Part shown: one piece after another, positions 18,197 to 27,251 of the stretch
Layout of the letters: every line of letters begins with the position of its first letter
Numbering within the stretch: position 1 is the stretch's first letter
Assembly: GCA_900315735.1 (NCBI GenBank)
Contig: ONAD01000001.1
Coordinates: 186,001 to 250,000 of the forward strand
Length of the DNA stretch: 64,000 bases
Reading direction: 5' to 3'
From: an uncultured Lachnospiraceae bacterium
GTDB taxonomy: Bacteria; Bacillota; Clostridia; Lachnospirales; Lachnospiraceae
Position numbers and translations under genes: made by a program
The notes under the pieces: model-generated
Database searches by the model: none
The model's input: the letters and a program-made list of their open reading frames with translations, nothing else
Told to the model about the DNA's origin: nothing

Positions 18197-19903
18197 ATGA
18201 TGAGATCAATGTATTCTGCTGTGTCAGGACTTAAGACACATCAGACAAAGATGGACGTTATCGGTAACAATATTGCCAACGTAAATACCGTGGCATTTAA
18301 AGAGTCCAGTGTAACATTCAGTGAGATTATGTATCAGACAATTTCCGGAGCATCCGGAGCAAATGTGGCAACCGGAACCGGCGGAATCAATGCCAAGCAG
18401 ATTGGTCTTGGTGTAACAACAGGTTCTACTTCCATCGACATTACTTCCGGTGGAGCAGCTCAGACAACCGGAAAAGCATTTGACTTAAGAATTACAGATA
18501 AAGGTAATACAACAAGCTTCTTTGTAGTAAGCAATGGTACCGAAAATCTCTTTACCAGAGCTGGTTCTTTCTACATTGACGGAGCAGGAAACCTTGCCAT
18601 GACATCTACCGGATATAATGTTATGGGATGGCAGGTAGACCCGACCACCGGAGAGATTAAGAAGGATCAGGTATCTGCGCTTCGTATCATGCAGGAAAGC
18701 AATCTTACTTCTCCGGCTGAAGCAACCACGAATGCAGTATGTGGTGGTATTGTAGATAAAAATAGTACAGAAATAACCAGTGAAAGCGGATATGCCATGA
18801 ACTTGAATTTCTTCGATGCATTGGGATATTCCTATACAGCAAAATTTGCAATCAAAGGTGTGGATACCGATGCCGGAACCTATACCGTTGAATTAAGTGC
18901 TATTTATGATTCTTCCAATAAGAATATCTTAGAGGAGTTCTTGGCAAACGGTGGAAACCTTTCTGATGTATTCGGAGCAAATGCCAGCGGTGGAATTACC
19001 AATGCACAGACTGCTTATAATGCAATCAGTACAGAATGGACAGATACCGGAGCATCCAATTCCTTTGGTGGAAATACATATCATCAGTTCCGTAACAGCA
19101 GCGGTGAAATGTATTATATCAATACAACCCAGAATGCGGCTACCGGACAGTATGACAGCAAAGTATACCGTGCAATTACTTCAGCTGGTGGTGCAGTAAC
19201 CGGATACGAAGCAGTAACGGATGTATCACTTTCTGATATTTATACCGGTTTACAGCCGGGTGCAACCATCAACAGCATTACCGATGGCAATCCACCTACC
19301 ATTGAAGCAACCGCAGTAAACTATGAACTGAAGTTTGATACCGGTACCGGAAAAGGTAAATTTGTTTCCGTAGGCGACAGCACCAACGGCTCTGTTACAT
19401 TGAACATGAAACAGTTAGGTGATCAGTTTGAAAATATTTCCATTGACTTTACACAGTGTAAGAATTCCAATAATGGTGGAACCTCTACCGTTGGATTGGA
19501 TGCCGGAGCAATTGATGGAACAACCGGAACCGGTAAGAAACTTGGAGCATTAACCGGCGTATCTGTAGATACCAATGGTAAAATTTATGGTTCTTATGAC
19601 AATGGTAATACTGTCCTTTTGGGACAGATTGCATCCGCCCGTTTTGCAAATGCAGCCGGACTTGAAAAAGTAGGAGATAACTGCTATCGTACCACTTTAA
19701 ACTCCGGTGAATTTGATGGAATTGGTGTCGAAATTACTTCAAACGGAAGTACCATGAACTCCGGAGAACTGGAAATGTCCAACGTAGACTTAGCTTCTGA
19801 GTTTACCGAGATGATTACCACACAGAGAGGTTTCCAGGCAAACTCAAGAGTAATTACCACATCCGATACACTCCTTGAGGAGTTAATTAATCTGAAACGA
19901 TAA
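18197..19903 (+). CDS. flgE: Flagellar hook protein FlgE
   Basis: FlgE forms the hook, the universal joint outside the cell. The 568-residue product begins MMRSMYSAVSGLKTHQTKMD with the axial signature NNIANVNTVAFKES. It carries a large variable surface domain in the middle and ends with the C-terminal helix SNVDLASEFTEMITTQRGFQ. The start is ATG 18197, ten bases after AGGAGGT. A longer frame from 18125 would run through the leader hairpin and does not resemble hook proteins. Confidence 0.93.
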   Translation: MMRSMYSAVSGLKTHQTKMDVIGNNIANVNTVAFKESSVTFSEIMYQTISGASGANVATGTGGINAKQIGLGVTTGSTSIDITSGGAAQTTGKAFDLRITDKGNTTSFFVVSNGTENLFTRAGSFYIDGAGNLAMTSTGYNVMGWQVDPTTGEIKKDQVSALRIMQESNLTSPAEATTNAVCGGIVDKNSTEITSESGYAMNLNFFDALGYSYTAKFAIKGVDTDAGTYTVELSAIYDSSNKNILEEFLANGGNLSDVFGANASGGITNAQTAYNAISTEWTDTGASNSFGGNTYHQFRNSSGEMYYINTTQNAATGQYDSKVYRAITSAGGAVTGYEAVTDVSLSDIYTGLQPGATINSITDGNPPTIEATAVNYELKFDTGTGKGKFVSVGDSTNGSVTLNMKQLGDQFENISIDFTQCKNSNNGGTSTVGLDAGAIDGTTGTGKKLGALTGVSVDTNGKIYGSYDNGNTVLLGQIASARFANAAGLEKVGDNCYRTTLNSGEFDGIGVEITSNGSTMNSGELEMSNVDLASEFTEMITTQRGFQANSRVITTSDTLLEELINLKR

Positions 19904-19946
19904 TAAAAATGGTCGGATATAGAAAAAAATAATATAAAAACAGTAC

Positions 19947-19981
19947 ATATAGGGGAACTATATTTAATAGTTCCCCTATAT
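19947..19981 (+). other. Perfect 14-bp hairpin between flgE and motA, no U-tract
   Basis: ATATAGGGGAACTA (19947-19960) and TAGTTCCCCTATAT (19968-19981) form a perfect 14-base-pair stem with a 7-base loop. No T-run follows on the + strand, so it does not look like a standard terminator; mRNA processing or stability is possible. It shares the ATATAG/CTATAT outer ends with the hairpin at 36976-37004. Confidence 0.7.
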
Positions 19982-20036
19982 ATGGTATAATAAGAAATGG
20001 AAATGTTTCTAAAATAATTGTAAAAAAAGTAGACAT

Positions 20037-20064
20037 TTGGGCGAAAGTTTAGTAAGATTATATA
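20037..20064 (+). promoter_or_regulatory. Weak promoter candidate upstream of motA
   Basis: TTGGGC (20037-20042) and TATATA (20059-20064) are 16 bases apart in the 250-base gap before motA. A partial sigma-28-like pair also overlaps here but is poor. It would allow motAB and later genes to be expressed apart from flgB-flgE. Confidence 0.3.
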
Positions 20065-20089
20065 GAAATGAAAATGAAAATACAAAATC

Positions 20090-20129
20090 ATGGGTAACGA
20101 TGTCCATTTTCAAGATGGATTGTTCCCAT
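20090..20129 (+). other. Imperfect leader hairpin before motA
   Basis: ATGGG-AAC...TCCAT (20090-20107) pairs with ATGGA...GTTCCCAT (20115-20129) with small bulges. It ends about 15 bases before the motA ribosome site. Confidence 0.4.
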
Positions 20130-20156
20130 AATTTTATGGAAATGTAGGTGAATAAA

Positions 20157-20957
20157 TTGGATATAGCATCACTTATTGGTACCCTGTTTGGGCTTGCAAT
20201 GGTTTTGTTTGGAATTATTCAAAGTGCGGGTGTATCGGCAATATGGAATACATATATGGACTTCCCTTCCGCGATTATTACGATTGGAGGATCTATTGGT
20301 GGTGTTCTGGCATGTAATAGTATGGCAGATTTCATTAATGGCTTTAAGTCTGCGGGAAATGCCTTTAAGTTACATAAGAATGACCCGAGTGAGATTATTG
20401 GAAATATCATTAATCTTTCCAACATTGCCAGAAAAGAGGGACTTCTTGCACTGGAAGAAGCAGCTAACGATATTGATGATGACTTCCTGAAAAAAGGAGT
20501 TATGCTGGTAGTAGATGGAACTGATCCGGAACTGGTACGTGGAATCTTAGAGACAGATTTAGGCTGTATTGAAGACCGACATAAGAAAGTAATCGGCTTC
20601 TGGGAAAAATGGGGTGAATTAGCTCCTGCCTGGGGTATGATTGGTACCCTGATTGGTCTGATTAACATGCTGAAGGATTTGCAGGATGCGTCTTCCATTG
20701 GACCGAATATGGCGGTTGCGTTGATTACAACATTATATGGTTCGTTGATAGCTAACTGGATTTGTAATCCAATTGCATCAAAGATGGCAGATAATAATGC
20801 CAGAGAAATTATGATGAAAGAGGTTACCGTTGAGGGACTTTTGTCTATCCAGGCAGGAGAAAACCCTCGTGTAATAGAAGAAAAACTGAAATCATTCCTG
20901 TCACCGCAGGCAAGAGAGGCTTATAATACGCAAGAAGAAGCCGGAGGTGAAGAATAA
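20157..20957 (+). CDS. motA: Flagellar stator protein MotA
   Basis: MotA is the ion-channel stator subunit that pushes on FliG. The 266-residue protein has four hydrophobic segments. The conserved proline-bearing region WGELAPAWGMIGTLIGLINML includes the pore-lining helix, and the large cytoplasmic loop holds charged torque residues. TTG at 20157 is favoured because AGGTGA ends six bases upstream. GTG at 20148 overlaps that site and would add three residues. It replaces flbD, which normally follows flgE. Confidence 0.93.
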   Translation: MDIASLIGTLFGLAMVLFGIIQSAGVSAIWNTYMDFPSAIITIGGSIGGVLACNSMADFINGFKSAGNAFKLHKNDPSEIIGNIINLSNIARKEGLLALEEAANDIDDDFLKKGVMLVVDGTDPELVRGILETDLGCIEDRHKKVIGFWEKWGELAPAWGMIGTLIGLINMLKDLQDASSIGPNMAVALITTLYGSLIANWICNPIASKMADNNAREIMMKEVTVEGLLSIQAGENPRVIEEKLKSFLSPQAREAYNTQEEAGGEE

Positions 20958-21790
20958 TGGCCAGAAAGAAGCGGGAACCGGAAGCAAAGCCGGCGGCTGG
21001 TTGGATAACCACCTTTAGTGATTTGATGAATCTGTTGCTGTGCTTTTTCGTGTTGCTTTTTTCCATGTCTACCGTTGATGCAGAGAAGTTTCAGATGGTT
21101 ATAGCTTCACTACAGAGCAGCTTAAGCGTTATGCCGGCAGGCAGTATGAGTATTGGCGAGGGAGAGATGGTAGGTAACGGAATCAGTCAGTTGCCGAATA
21201 TTGATGTCTATTTTGAAACGTCCTCTGGAGAGGATGGGGATTCCCAGGGTGGCAAGACAGATGAATCTGAAACTGAGACAGATGTAGCAGAACAGTATAA
21301 AGAGCAGGCACTGGCAGAATCAGAACAGATGGCAGAACAAATCGAACAGCAGATAGCAACAAATGGATTGCAGAATCAGGTGGAAGTAGATTTTAATGCC
21401 GAGTATGTAAAACTTACCTTAAACGGAGCAATATTATTTGATTCGGCAAAGGCGAATATCCGGGAAGATGCCCAGCCGCTGATTGCTAAAATAGGAACCA
21501 TCCTGGAAAGTTATGACAGCAATGTGATTGAAATTGAAGGACATACCGACAATGTGCCAATCCATTCATCAAAATATGAAAATAACAATGTACTGTCCAT
21601 GTACCGGGCACTTTCTGTGGCAGATTTTATTCGTGATAATACCACATTGGATCCGGCACTGATTAAATCCTCAGGAAGAGGAGAATATGTTCCTGTAGCA
21701 GATAATACTACAGAGGAAGGCAGAGCAAGAAACCGTCGTGTTGAGATTAAGGTATATAATTCATATAATTCCGACGGCGCTACAGAATAG
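20957..21790 (+). CDS. motB: Flagellar stator protein MotB
   Basis: MotB anchors the stator to peptidoglycan. The single transmembrane helix (residues about 20-40) contains the ion-binding aspartate D22 in TTFSDLMNLLLCFFVLLFS. A Glu/Gln-rich linker with a plug-like segment follows, then an OmpA/MotB peptidoglycan-binding domain (IEIEGHTDNVPIH, SSGRGEYVPVADN, RARNRRVEIKVY). The ATG overlaps the motA stop by one base. Whether the ion is proton or sodium cannot be decided. Confidence 0.96.
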   Translation: MARKKREPEAKPAAGWITTFSDLMNLLLCFFVLLFSMSTVDAEKFQMVIASLQSSLSVMPAGSMSIGEGEMVGNGISQLPNIDVYFETSSGEDGDSQGGKTDESETETDVAEQYKEQALAESEQMAEQIEQQIATNGLQNQVEVDFNAEYVKLTLNGAILFDSAKANIREDAQPLIAKIGTILESYDSNVIEIEGHTDNVPIHSSKYENNNVLSMYRALSVADFIRDNTTLDPALIKSSGRGEYVPVADNTTEEGRARNRRVEIKVYNSYNSDGATE

Positions 21791-21801
21791 GAGGAAATGA
21801 G

Positions 21802-22314
21802 ATGAAGAAGAACCTTATGTCAGTGCTTATTTTGGCACTGGTTCTGGTGAACCTGATTTTGACAGGAATACTTACAATAACAATCCTGCCACAAACAAAG
21901 AAGTCCAATGAACTGGTAAACAAGGTGTGCAGCGCAATTGATCTGGAACTGGAGAGCGGAGATGGAACTGAATCTGCCAGCATTCCAATGGACCAGGTTA
22001 AGACTTATAAAATTGAAGATGCCATGACAATCAATTTAAAAACCGGTGCAGATGGCCAGACTCATTATGTAAAGCTTACAGCATCCATTTCCATGGACAG
22101 CAAGAACGATGGTTATAAGACCTATGGCGAAGATATGGCAGACCGTGAAACAATTTTAAAAGACACTATTAACAGTGTAATTAATACCTATACAATGGAA
22201 GAGTTTAATGCAGACCGTCAGGCGGTTAAGGATGCTATATTAGCAGAACTGCAGAAACAGTTTGGTTCAGATTTTATTATTGCAGTAAACTTCTCAGAAG
22301 TAACTGTAGTTTAG
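21802..22314 (+). CDS. fliL: Flagellar basal body-associated protein FliL
   Basis: FliL (170 residues) surrounds and supports the stator. One N-terminal transmembrane helix (about residues 7-29) is followed by an extracytoplasmic domain. The latter ends with RETILKDTINSVINTYTMEE, ILAELQKQFGSDFIIAVNFSEVTV, the typical family C-terminus. AGGAGG precedes the start, and the position between motB and fliM fits. Confidence 0.92.
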   Translation: MKKNLMSVLILALVLVNLILTGILTITILPQTKKSNELVNKVCSAIDLELESGDGTESASIPMDQVKTYKIEDAMTINLKTGADGQTHYVKLTASISMDSKNDGYKTYGEDMADRETILKDTINSVINTYTMEEFNADRQAVKDAILAELQKQFGSDFIIAVNFSEVTVV

Positions 22315-22358
22315 AAACAAAGAAACAGCAAGTATGGAATATAAGGTGGTGAGAGTTC

Positions 22359-23339
22359 GTGAGCGAAGTTTTATCTCAGAATGAGATAGATAACCTGCTT
22401 CAGGCATTGAGTAGCGGCGAGCTGGATGTAGAAGAAATGAAGGACAATGGCGAGAAGCAGATTAAGAATTATGATTTCGCCAGACCTTCCAAGTTTTCAA
22501 AAGAACATTTAAGAACACTGGAGATTGTGTTTGAACATTATGGCAGACTGATATCCACGAATCTTCCGGTTTATTTAAGAAAAAATATTCAGGTTGAGGT
22601 GATGAACTCTGAAGCAGTTACCTATTCTGAGTTCTCGAATGCACTTTCTAATCCGGTGGTTCTTGGAATTGTTAATTTTTCCCCGTTGAAAGGCTCAGTT
22701 ATTCTGGAGATTGCTTCAAATCTTGCATATGCCATGGTGGACCGTATGCTTGGTGGAAGCGGAGAACCATTAGCGAAAATCCGTGATTTCTCAGAAATAG
22801 AATTGCTGATTATAGAAAGAATCATGGGAGTCTGTGTTGACCTGCTTCGGGAACCGTGGGAAAATGTTGTGGATTTACATCCGAGACTGGAACGTATTGA
22901 AACAAATTCACAGTTTGCCCAGATTATTTCTCCAAGTGAAATGATTGCAATTGTTACAATTAATGTAAAAATAGGAGATGTTGAAGGCTTGATGAATATC
23001 TGCCTCCCATATCTTACTTTGGAACCTGTTATGGACAAGTTGAATACAAAATACTGGTATTCTACCATGCAGGAGAAAGATGAGCAGCGTTATACGGAAG
23101 CAATTGAGACATTGATTTCAAAAGCACCGATACCTGTAAAAGCAGTTTTAGGTAATAGCACTATATCTGTAAATGACTTCGTGAATTTACAGGTAGGTGA
23201 TATAGTTAGATTGGACACGAAAGTGGACCAGGAGCTGGATGTTTATGTTGGAAACATTCGTAAGTTTACTGCATTGCCGGGAGCTTCGGGCGATGATTAT
23301 GCAGTAAGAGTAATGTCAGTAATTAGAGAGGAGCAGTAA
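22359..23339 (+). CDS. fliM: Flagellar motor switch protein FliM
   Basis: FliM (326 residues) is the C-ring component that binds CheY-P. The N-terminal CheY-binding peptide LSQNEIDNLLQAL, the CheC-like middle domain (VYLRKNIQVEVMNSEAVTYSEF, MVDRMLGGSGEP) and the C-terminal SpoA domain (VSVNDFVNLQVGDIVRLD) are present. It uses a GTG start with AAGGTGGTGAG upstream. fliY follows within four bases. Confidence 0.96.
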   Translation: MSEVLSQNEIDNLLQALSSGELDVEEMKDNGEKQIKNYDFARPSKFSKEHLRTLEIVFEHYGRLISTNLPVYLRKNIQVEVMNSEAVTYSEFSNALSNPVVLGIVNFSPLKGSVILEIASNLAYAMVDRMLGGSGEPLAKIRDFSEIELLIIERIMGVCVDLLREPWENVVDLHPRLERIETNSQFAQIISPSEMIAIVTINVKIGDVEGLMNICLPYLTLEPVMDKLNTKYWYSTMQEKDEQRYTEAIETLISKAPIPVKAVLGNSTISVNDFVNLQVGDIVRLDTKVDQELDVYVGNIRKFTALPGASGDDYAVRVMSVIREEQ

Positions 23340-23342
23340 GTG

Positions 23343-24512
23343 ATGGATGGAGTACTATCGCAGGAAGAAATCAATGCCCTGCTAAATAATCCGGGTGCAT
23401 CAGATACGGCAGATGGACAGCTGAGTGATTCAGAAAAAGACACCATCGGCGAAATTGCCAATATCAGTATGGGCACCGCAGCAACGACATTGTTTTCACT
23501 GGTGAACCGTAAAGTGGAAATATCCACACCAGTTGTTACCATGGCAAACTGGGACGACGTGGTAAAGGCGTATGAGCGTCCGTGTGTATTTATCCGAATC
23601 GGATTCACTGTTGGATTGGATGGAAGCAATATCCTGATATTAAAGGAGCATGATGTTAAGGTCATTACAGACCTTATGATGGGAGGAGACGGAACCAATA
23701 CAGACGTGGAACTGGGCGAGCTTCATTTAAGCGCAATCAGTGAAGCAATGAATCAGATGATGGGTTCTGCAGCAACTTCATTATCATCCATGCTGAATAA
23801 AAAGATTGATATTAGCCCGCCTGTTGCAGATTTGATTGATCTGGCAGGAAATATTGACGAGGGAGCACTTGATGATTTCCTGACACAGTCTTTTGTGAAG
23901 ATTTCTTTCAAAATGGAAATCGGCGATCTTGTAGACAGTGAAATCATGCAGCTGTATCCGGTATCTTTTGCAAGAGAAATGTGTAAGAGCATTACGGAGA
24001 CCATGACAGGTGGAAGCGAACCAAAACAGGAAGCGGCACAACAGCCTGCACCGGCTCCTGCACCACAGCCACAGGCAAGCCAGCCGACACCGCAGCCACA
24101 GCCAATGATGAATCAGCAGCCGATGATGGGACAGCCAATGATGAATCAGCAACCAATGATGGGGCAGCCAATGATGGGACAGCCTGTAGATATGTCAGCA
24201 ATGTATGCAAACCAGCAGGTAAATGTACAGCCGGCTCAGTTCCAGAATTTTACCGGAGATATGAATGGGGTATTTCCGAAGGAAAACATTGATCTTATTA
24301 TGGATGTACCATTGGAAGTAACCGTGGAACTGGGAAGAACCAGTAAATCCATCCATGATATATTGGATTTCGCGCCGGGAACAATCATTGAACTGAATAA
24401 GATTGCCGGAGAACCAATTGATGTACTGGTAAATGGAAAGTACGTTGCAAAAGGTGAAGTAGTTGTAATTGAAGAAAGTTTTGGTGTAAGAATTACAGAA
24501 ATTATTAAATAA
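23343..24512 (+). CDS. fliY: Flagellar motor switch phosphatase FliY
   Basis: FliY combines a CheY-P phosphatase with a FliN-type switch subunit. The 389-residue protein has an N-terminal LSQEEINALLNN peptide. Two CheC-like active-site helices follow (EIANISMGTAATTL and SEAMNQMMGSAATSL). A Pro/Gln/Met-rich linker includes a tandem repeat (24102-24182), and a C-terminal SpoA domain ends the protein (DLIMDVPLEVTVELGRTSKSIHDIL). ATG 23343 is used; the in-frame GTG three bases earlier is equally possible. Confidence 0.94.
   Translation: MDGVLSQEEINALLNNPGASDTADGQLSDSEKDTIGEIANISMGTAATTLFSLVNRKVEISTPVVTMANWDDVVKAYERPCVFIRIGFTVGLDGSNILILKEHDVKVITDLMMGGDGTNTDVELGELHLSAISEAMNQMMGSAATSLSSMLNKKIDISPPVADLIDLAGNIDEGALDDFLTQSFVKISFKMEIGDLVDSEIMQLYPVSFAREMCKSITETMTGGSEPKQEAAQQPAPAPAPQPQASQPTPQPQPMMNQQPMMGQPMMNQQPMMGQPMMGQPVDMSAMYANQQVNVQPAQFQNFTGDMNGVFPKENIDLIMDVPLEVTVELGRTSKSIHDILDFAPGTIIELNKIAGEPIDVLVNGKYVAKGEVVVIEESFGVRITEIIK
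24102..24182 (+). repeat. 33-bp tandem repeat in the fliY linker
   Basis: Two 33-base units (24102-24134, 24135-24167) and a 15-base partial copy encode PMMNQQPMMGQ repeats. Copies differ by a few third-position changes. Confidence 0.85.
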
Positions 24513-24532
24513 TTAGCAAGGAGATAACTAAT

Positions 24533-24895
24533 ATGGCAAAGAGTATTTTAATTTGTGATGATGCAGCATTTATGAGAATGATGATTAAGGATATCCTTAC
24601 CAAAAATGGATATACCGTTGCTGGTGAAGCAGAAAATGGAGTAAAGGCAATCGAAAAATATAATGAAGTACATCCAGATCTGGTATTGATGGATATTACC
24701 ATGCCGGAGATGGACGGAATTCAGGCATTAAAAAAGATTAAAGAAGCAGATGCAAGCGCATGTGTAATTATGTGTTCTGCAATGGGTCAGCAGGCAATGG
24801 TTATTGAAGCAATCCAGTCTGGTGCAAAGGACTTTATTGTAAAACCATTCCAGGCAGAGCGTGTTCTTGAAGCAGTAAAAAAAGTAGTGGGTTAA
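24533..24895 (+). CDS. cheY: Chemotaxis response regulator CheY
   Basis: This single-domain receiver of 120 residues transmits the CheA signal to FliM/FliY. The acidic pair DD (9-10), the phosphorylation site D54 in VLMDITMPEMDG, the Ser in MCSAMG and the lysine in VKPF are all in place. No output domain follows. Its location between fliY and fliO matches Bacillus. Confidence 0.96.
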   Translation: MAKSILICDDAAFMRMMIKDILTKNGYTVAGEAENGVKAIEKYNEVHPDLVLMDITMPEMDGIQALKKIKEADASACVIMCSAMGQQAMVIEAIQSGAKDFIVKPFQAERVLEAVKKVVG

Positions 24896-24896
24896 T

Positions 24897-25295
24897 ATGA
24901 TATTACTAAGTGGTAGGACATCAGGGTTACAGAGTTTTTTTCAACTGATAGGCGTATTGCTGATATTTGTTTTTGTACTTGCAATTACATATTATGTTAC
25001 CAAATGGATTGCCGGATATCAGAAACAGCATAATTTTCAGAAGAATATGCGGGTAGTGGAAACAATGAAGATTACTACCAATAAGTATATTCAGATTATT
25101 GAGGTAGGGGAGACCTATCTGGTAATCGGAATCGGAAAAGATGAAGTGACCATGTTGGCACAGCTTACAAGAGAGCAGCTGAATGATGTTTCGCTGGAAG
25201 ATGTCACGAAATATCAGAATACAGGAGAAAGCTTCTCTAATATTATGAAACAGTTGAAAGAACACTTACCGAAGAGCAGGCATAAAGATGAGTAA
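24897..25295 (+). CDS. fliO: Flagellar biosynthesis protein FliO
   Basis: FliO (132 residues) helps assemble the FliP ring of the export gate. One transmembrane helix (about residues 13-37) is followed by a small cytoplasmic domain with MRVVETMKITTNKYIQIIEVG and YLVIGIGKDEVTMLAQL, typical of FliO/FliZ. It starts one base after the cheY stop and overlaps fliP by eight bases. Confidence 0.88.
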   Translation: MILLSGRTSGLQSFFQLIGVLLIFVFVLAITYYVTKWIAGYQKQHNFQKNMRVVETMKITTNKYIQIIEVGETYLVIGIGKDEVTMLAQLTREQLNDVSLEDVTKYQNTGESFSNIMKQLKEHLPKSRHKDE

Positions 25296-26133
25296 TTTTA
25301 AGAAAAAGTACTGTCTGGTATCCTTTGTATTTGCAATTATTGCAGTAGTGGTAACACTGGTGGCATTTGCGCCACAGAAGGCATATGCGGCATCTGTAAA
25401 TACACCGGGAATTACTGATGGCAGTAATCAGTCAAGTGAAAATGGTACAAGTGGAACAACATCCTCTGGTAATAACGGACTTTCTGTTAATATCAATAAC
25501 GGAGAGGGCAATTTATCGGGAACGGTTCGGATTTTTCTGGTACTGACGGTAATTGCATTAGCACCATCAATTCTGATTATGCTGACATCTTTTACCAGAA
25601 TTATTATTGTGCTTCATTTTGTGAGGGCGGCAATCGGAACACAGACGGTTCCGCCAAATCAGGTTCTTGTGGGACTGGCTTTATTCCTTACCCTGTTTAT
25701 TATGAGCCCTGTTTTCACGCAGATTAATGAAAATGCATTAAAACCACTGGATGCAGGTGAAATTACACAGGAGCAGGCGTTTGAAGCGGGCATGGAACCG
25801 ATTCGGGAGTTTATGTTTAAACAGACACAGGCAAAGGATATTAATACATTTTGCGATATTGCCGGTGTGACTTATGAGACACAGGATGATATATCCAATA
25901 CAGTCCTGATTCCAAGCTTTATTTTAAGCGAATTAAGACAGGCATTTATTATAGGATTTATTATTTATATTCCATTTATTGTAATTGATATGGTTGTGGC
26001 ATCCGTGCTTATGTCAATGGGTATGATGATGCTGCCGCCGACAACCATTTCTCTTCCGTTTAAGATTTTGCTGTTTGTGCTTGCAGACGGATGGAATCTT
26101 GTTATTCGGGAACTGGTAGAGACATTTTACTGA
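25288..26133 (+). CDS. fliP: Flagellar export gate protein FliP
   Basis: FliP forms the core of the export gate. The 281-residue precursor has a signal peptide (FKKKYCLVSFVFAIIAVVVT, likely cleaved after AYA at residue 34). A Ser/Gly/Asn spacer follows, then the conserved FliP core (TSFTRIIIVLHFVRAAIGTQ, PPNQVLVGLALFLTLFIM, PTTISLPFKILLFVLADGW). It begins inside the last codons of fliO. Confidence 0.96.
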   Translation: MSNFKKKYCLVSFVFAIIAVVVTLVAFAPQKAYAASVNTPGITDGSNQSSENGTSGTTSSGNNGLSVNINNGEGNLSGTVRIFLVLTVIALAPSILIMLTSFTRIIIVLHFVRAAIGTQTVPPNQVLVGLALFLTLFIMSPVFTQINENALKPLDAGEITQEQAFEAGMEPIREFMFKQTQAKDINTFCDIAGVTYETQDDISNTVLIPSFILSELRQAFIIGFIIYIPFIVIDMVVASVLMSMGMMMLPPTTISLPFKILLFVLADGWNLVIRELVETFY

Positions 26134-26150
26134 TGAAAGAGGTGTAGGAA

Positions 26151-26423
26151 TTGATTACACAGGGAGAAGTCTTAGATATTGCAAGGGATGCGATTTATAA
26201 TATCATATTAACATCAACTCCTTTGCTTTTGATATCACTTATCGTAGGTTTGATTATCAGTATTTTTCAGACAGTAACATCCATTCAGGAACAGACACTT
26301 ACCTTTGTACCGAAGATTCTGGCGGTGTTTGCCGGAATGATTCTTTTTGGATCATGGATGCTGAATAATATGACTGATTTTATGACGAGATTATGGTCTG
26401 ATTTTAGTTTATATATCGGTTGA
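26151..26423 (+). CDS. fliQ: Flagellar export gate protein FliQ
   Basis: FliQ has 90 residues and two transmembrane helices (about 17-41 and 50-73). Characteristic segments are PLLLISLIVGLIISIFQTVT and LTFVPKILAVF. It uses a TTG start with GAGGTG eight bases upstream. It packs around FliP in the export gate. Confidence 0.95.
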   Translation: MITQGEVLDIARDAIYNIILTSTPLLLISLIVGLIISIFQTVTSIQEQTLTFVPKILAVFAGMILFGSWMLNNMTDFMTRLWSDFSLYIG

Positions 26424-26443
26424 TATACAGGTAGAGATAAAAC

Positions 26444-27226
26444 ATGGTTAATTATAGTTTCTCACTGCTTACATTTGAATATTTTTTGCTGGTTCTGGTG
26501 AGGATTACTTCTTTTGTTTTTTCGGCTCCATTTTTTAGCATGTCGAATACTCCGGGAAGGGTCAAAATTGGTTTCTCAGTATTTGTATCCATTCTGTTAA
26601 TTGGAGTATTGCCTGAAAGCACGATAGAATATGGAGGAGTAATTGAATATGCCACAATTGTCGTGAAAGAGGGAATTACAGGATTGCTGATTGGTTTTGG
26701 AGCAAACATTTGTAATTCCATTGTTTTATTTGCAGGTAATATAATAGATCTGAATATGGGATTGTCCATGGCAACAGAGTACGACCCGGTAAGTAGGACC
26801 AATTCACCAATCACCGGTAATTTTTACAATTATCTGGTTCTGCTTTTACTTATGATAACCGGAATGTATCAGTATATTTTACGTTCCATTGTTGATTCGT
26901 TTACACTGATTCCGGTAAATGGACAGAATTTCATGTGGAATTCCATGCTTCAGACCATGGTTAGTTATATGACAGATTCCATGGTACTTGGCTTCCGGAT
27001 TGCACTTCCGGTATTTGCAGTCTTAATGATTTTAAACTGCATCCTGGGAATTATGGCAAAGATTGCACCACAGATGAATATGTTCTCTGTTGGTATCCAG
27101 CTTAAGATTTTGCTTGGAATGTTGGTCTTATTTTTGACGATACAGCTTTTACCATATGTTTCAGACTGGGTATTCACAGAAATGAAGCGGATGGTTACCG
27201 GAATTGTGTCGGGAATGCATGGATAG
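26444..27226 (+). CDS. fliR: Flagellar export gate protein FliR
   Basis: FliR (260 residues, about six transmembrane segments) completes the FliPQR gate. Family features include RITSFVFSAPFFSMSNTPGRVKIG near the N-terminus, GLLIGFGANICNSIVLFAG and GIMAKIAPQMNMFSVGIQLKI. It lies between fliQ and flhB with a weak ribosome site. Confidence 0.95.
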   Translation: MVNYSFSLLTFEYFLLVLVRITSFVFSAPFFSMSNTPGRVKIGFSVFVSILLIGVLPESTIEYGGVIEYATIVVKEGITGLLIGFGANICNSIVLFAGNIIDLNMGLSMATEYDPVSRTNSPITGNFYNYLVLLLLMITGMYQYILRSIVDSFTLIPVNGQNFMWNSMLQTMVSYMTDSMVLGFRIALPVFAVLMILNCILGIMAKIAPQMNMFSVGIQLKILLGMLVLFLTIQLLPYVSDWVFTEMKRMVTGIVSGMHG

Positions 27227-27251
27227 ACTGGTGCATGGATAGGAGATTTAT

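Noticed and set aside
20024-20050. Sigma-28-type promoter upstream of motA (TAAA ... GGCGAAAG)
   Set aside because: The -10 part matches GCCGATAA at only five of eight positions. It is too weak to list as a site.
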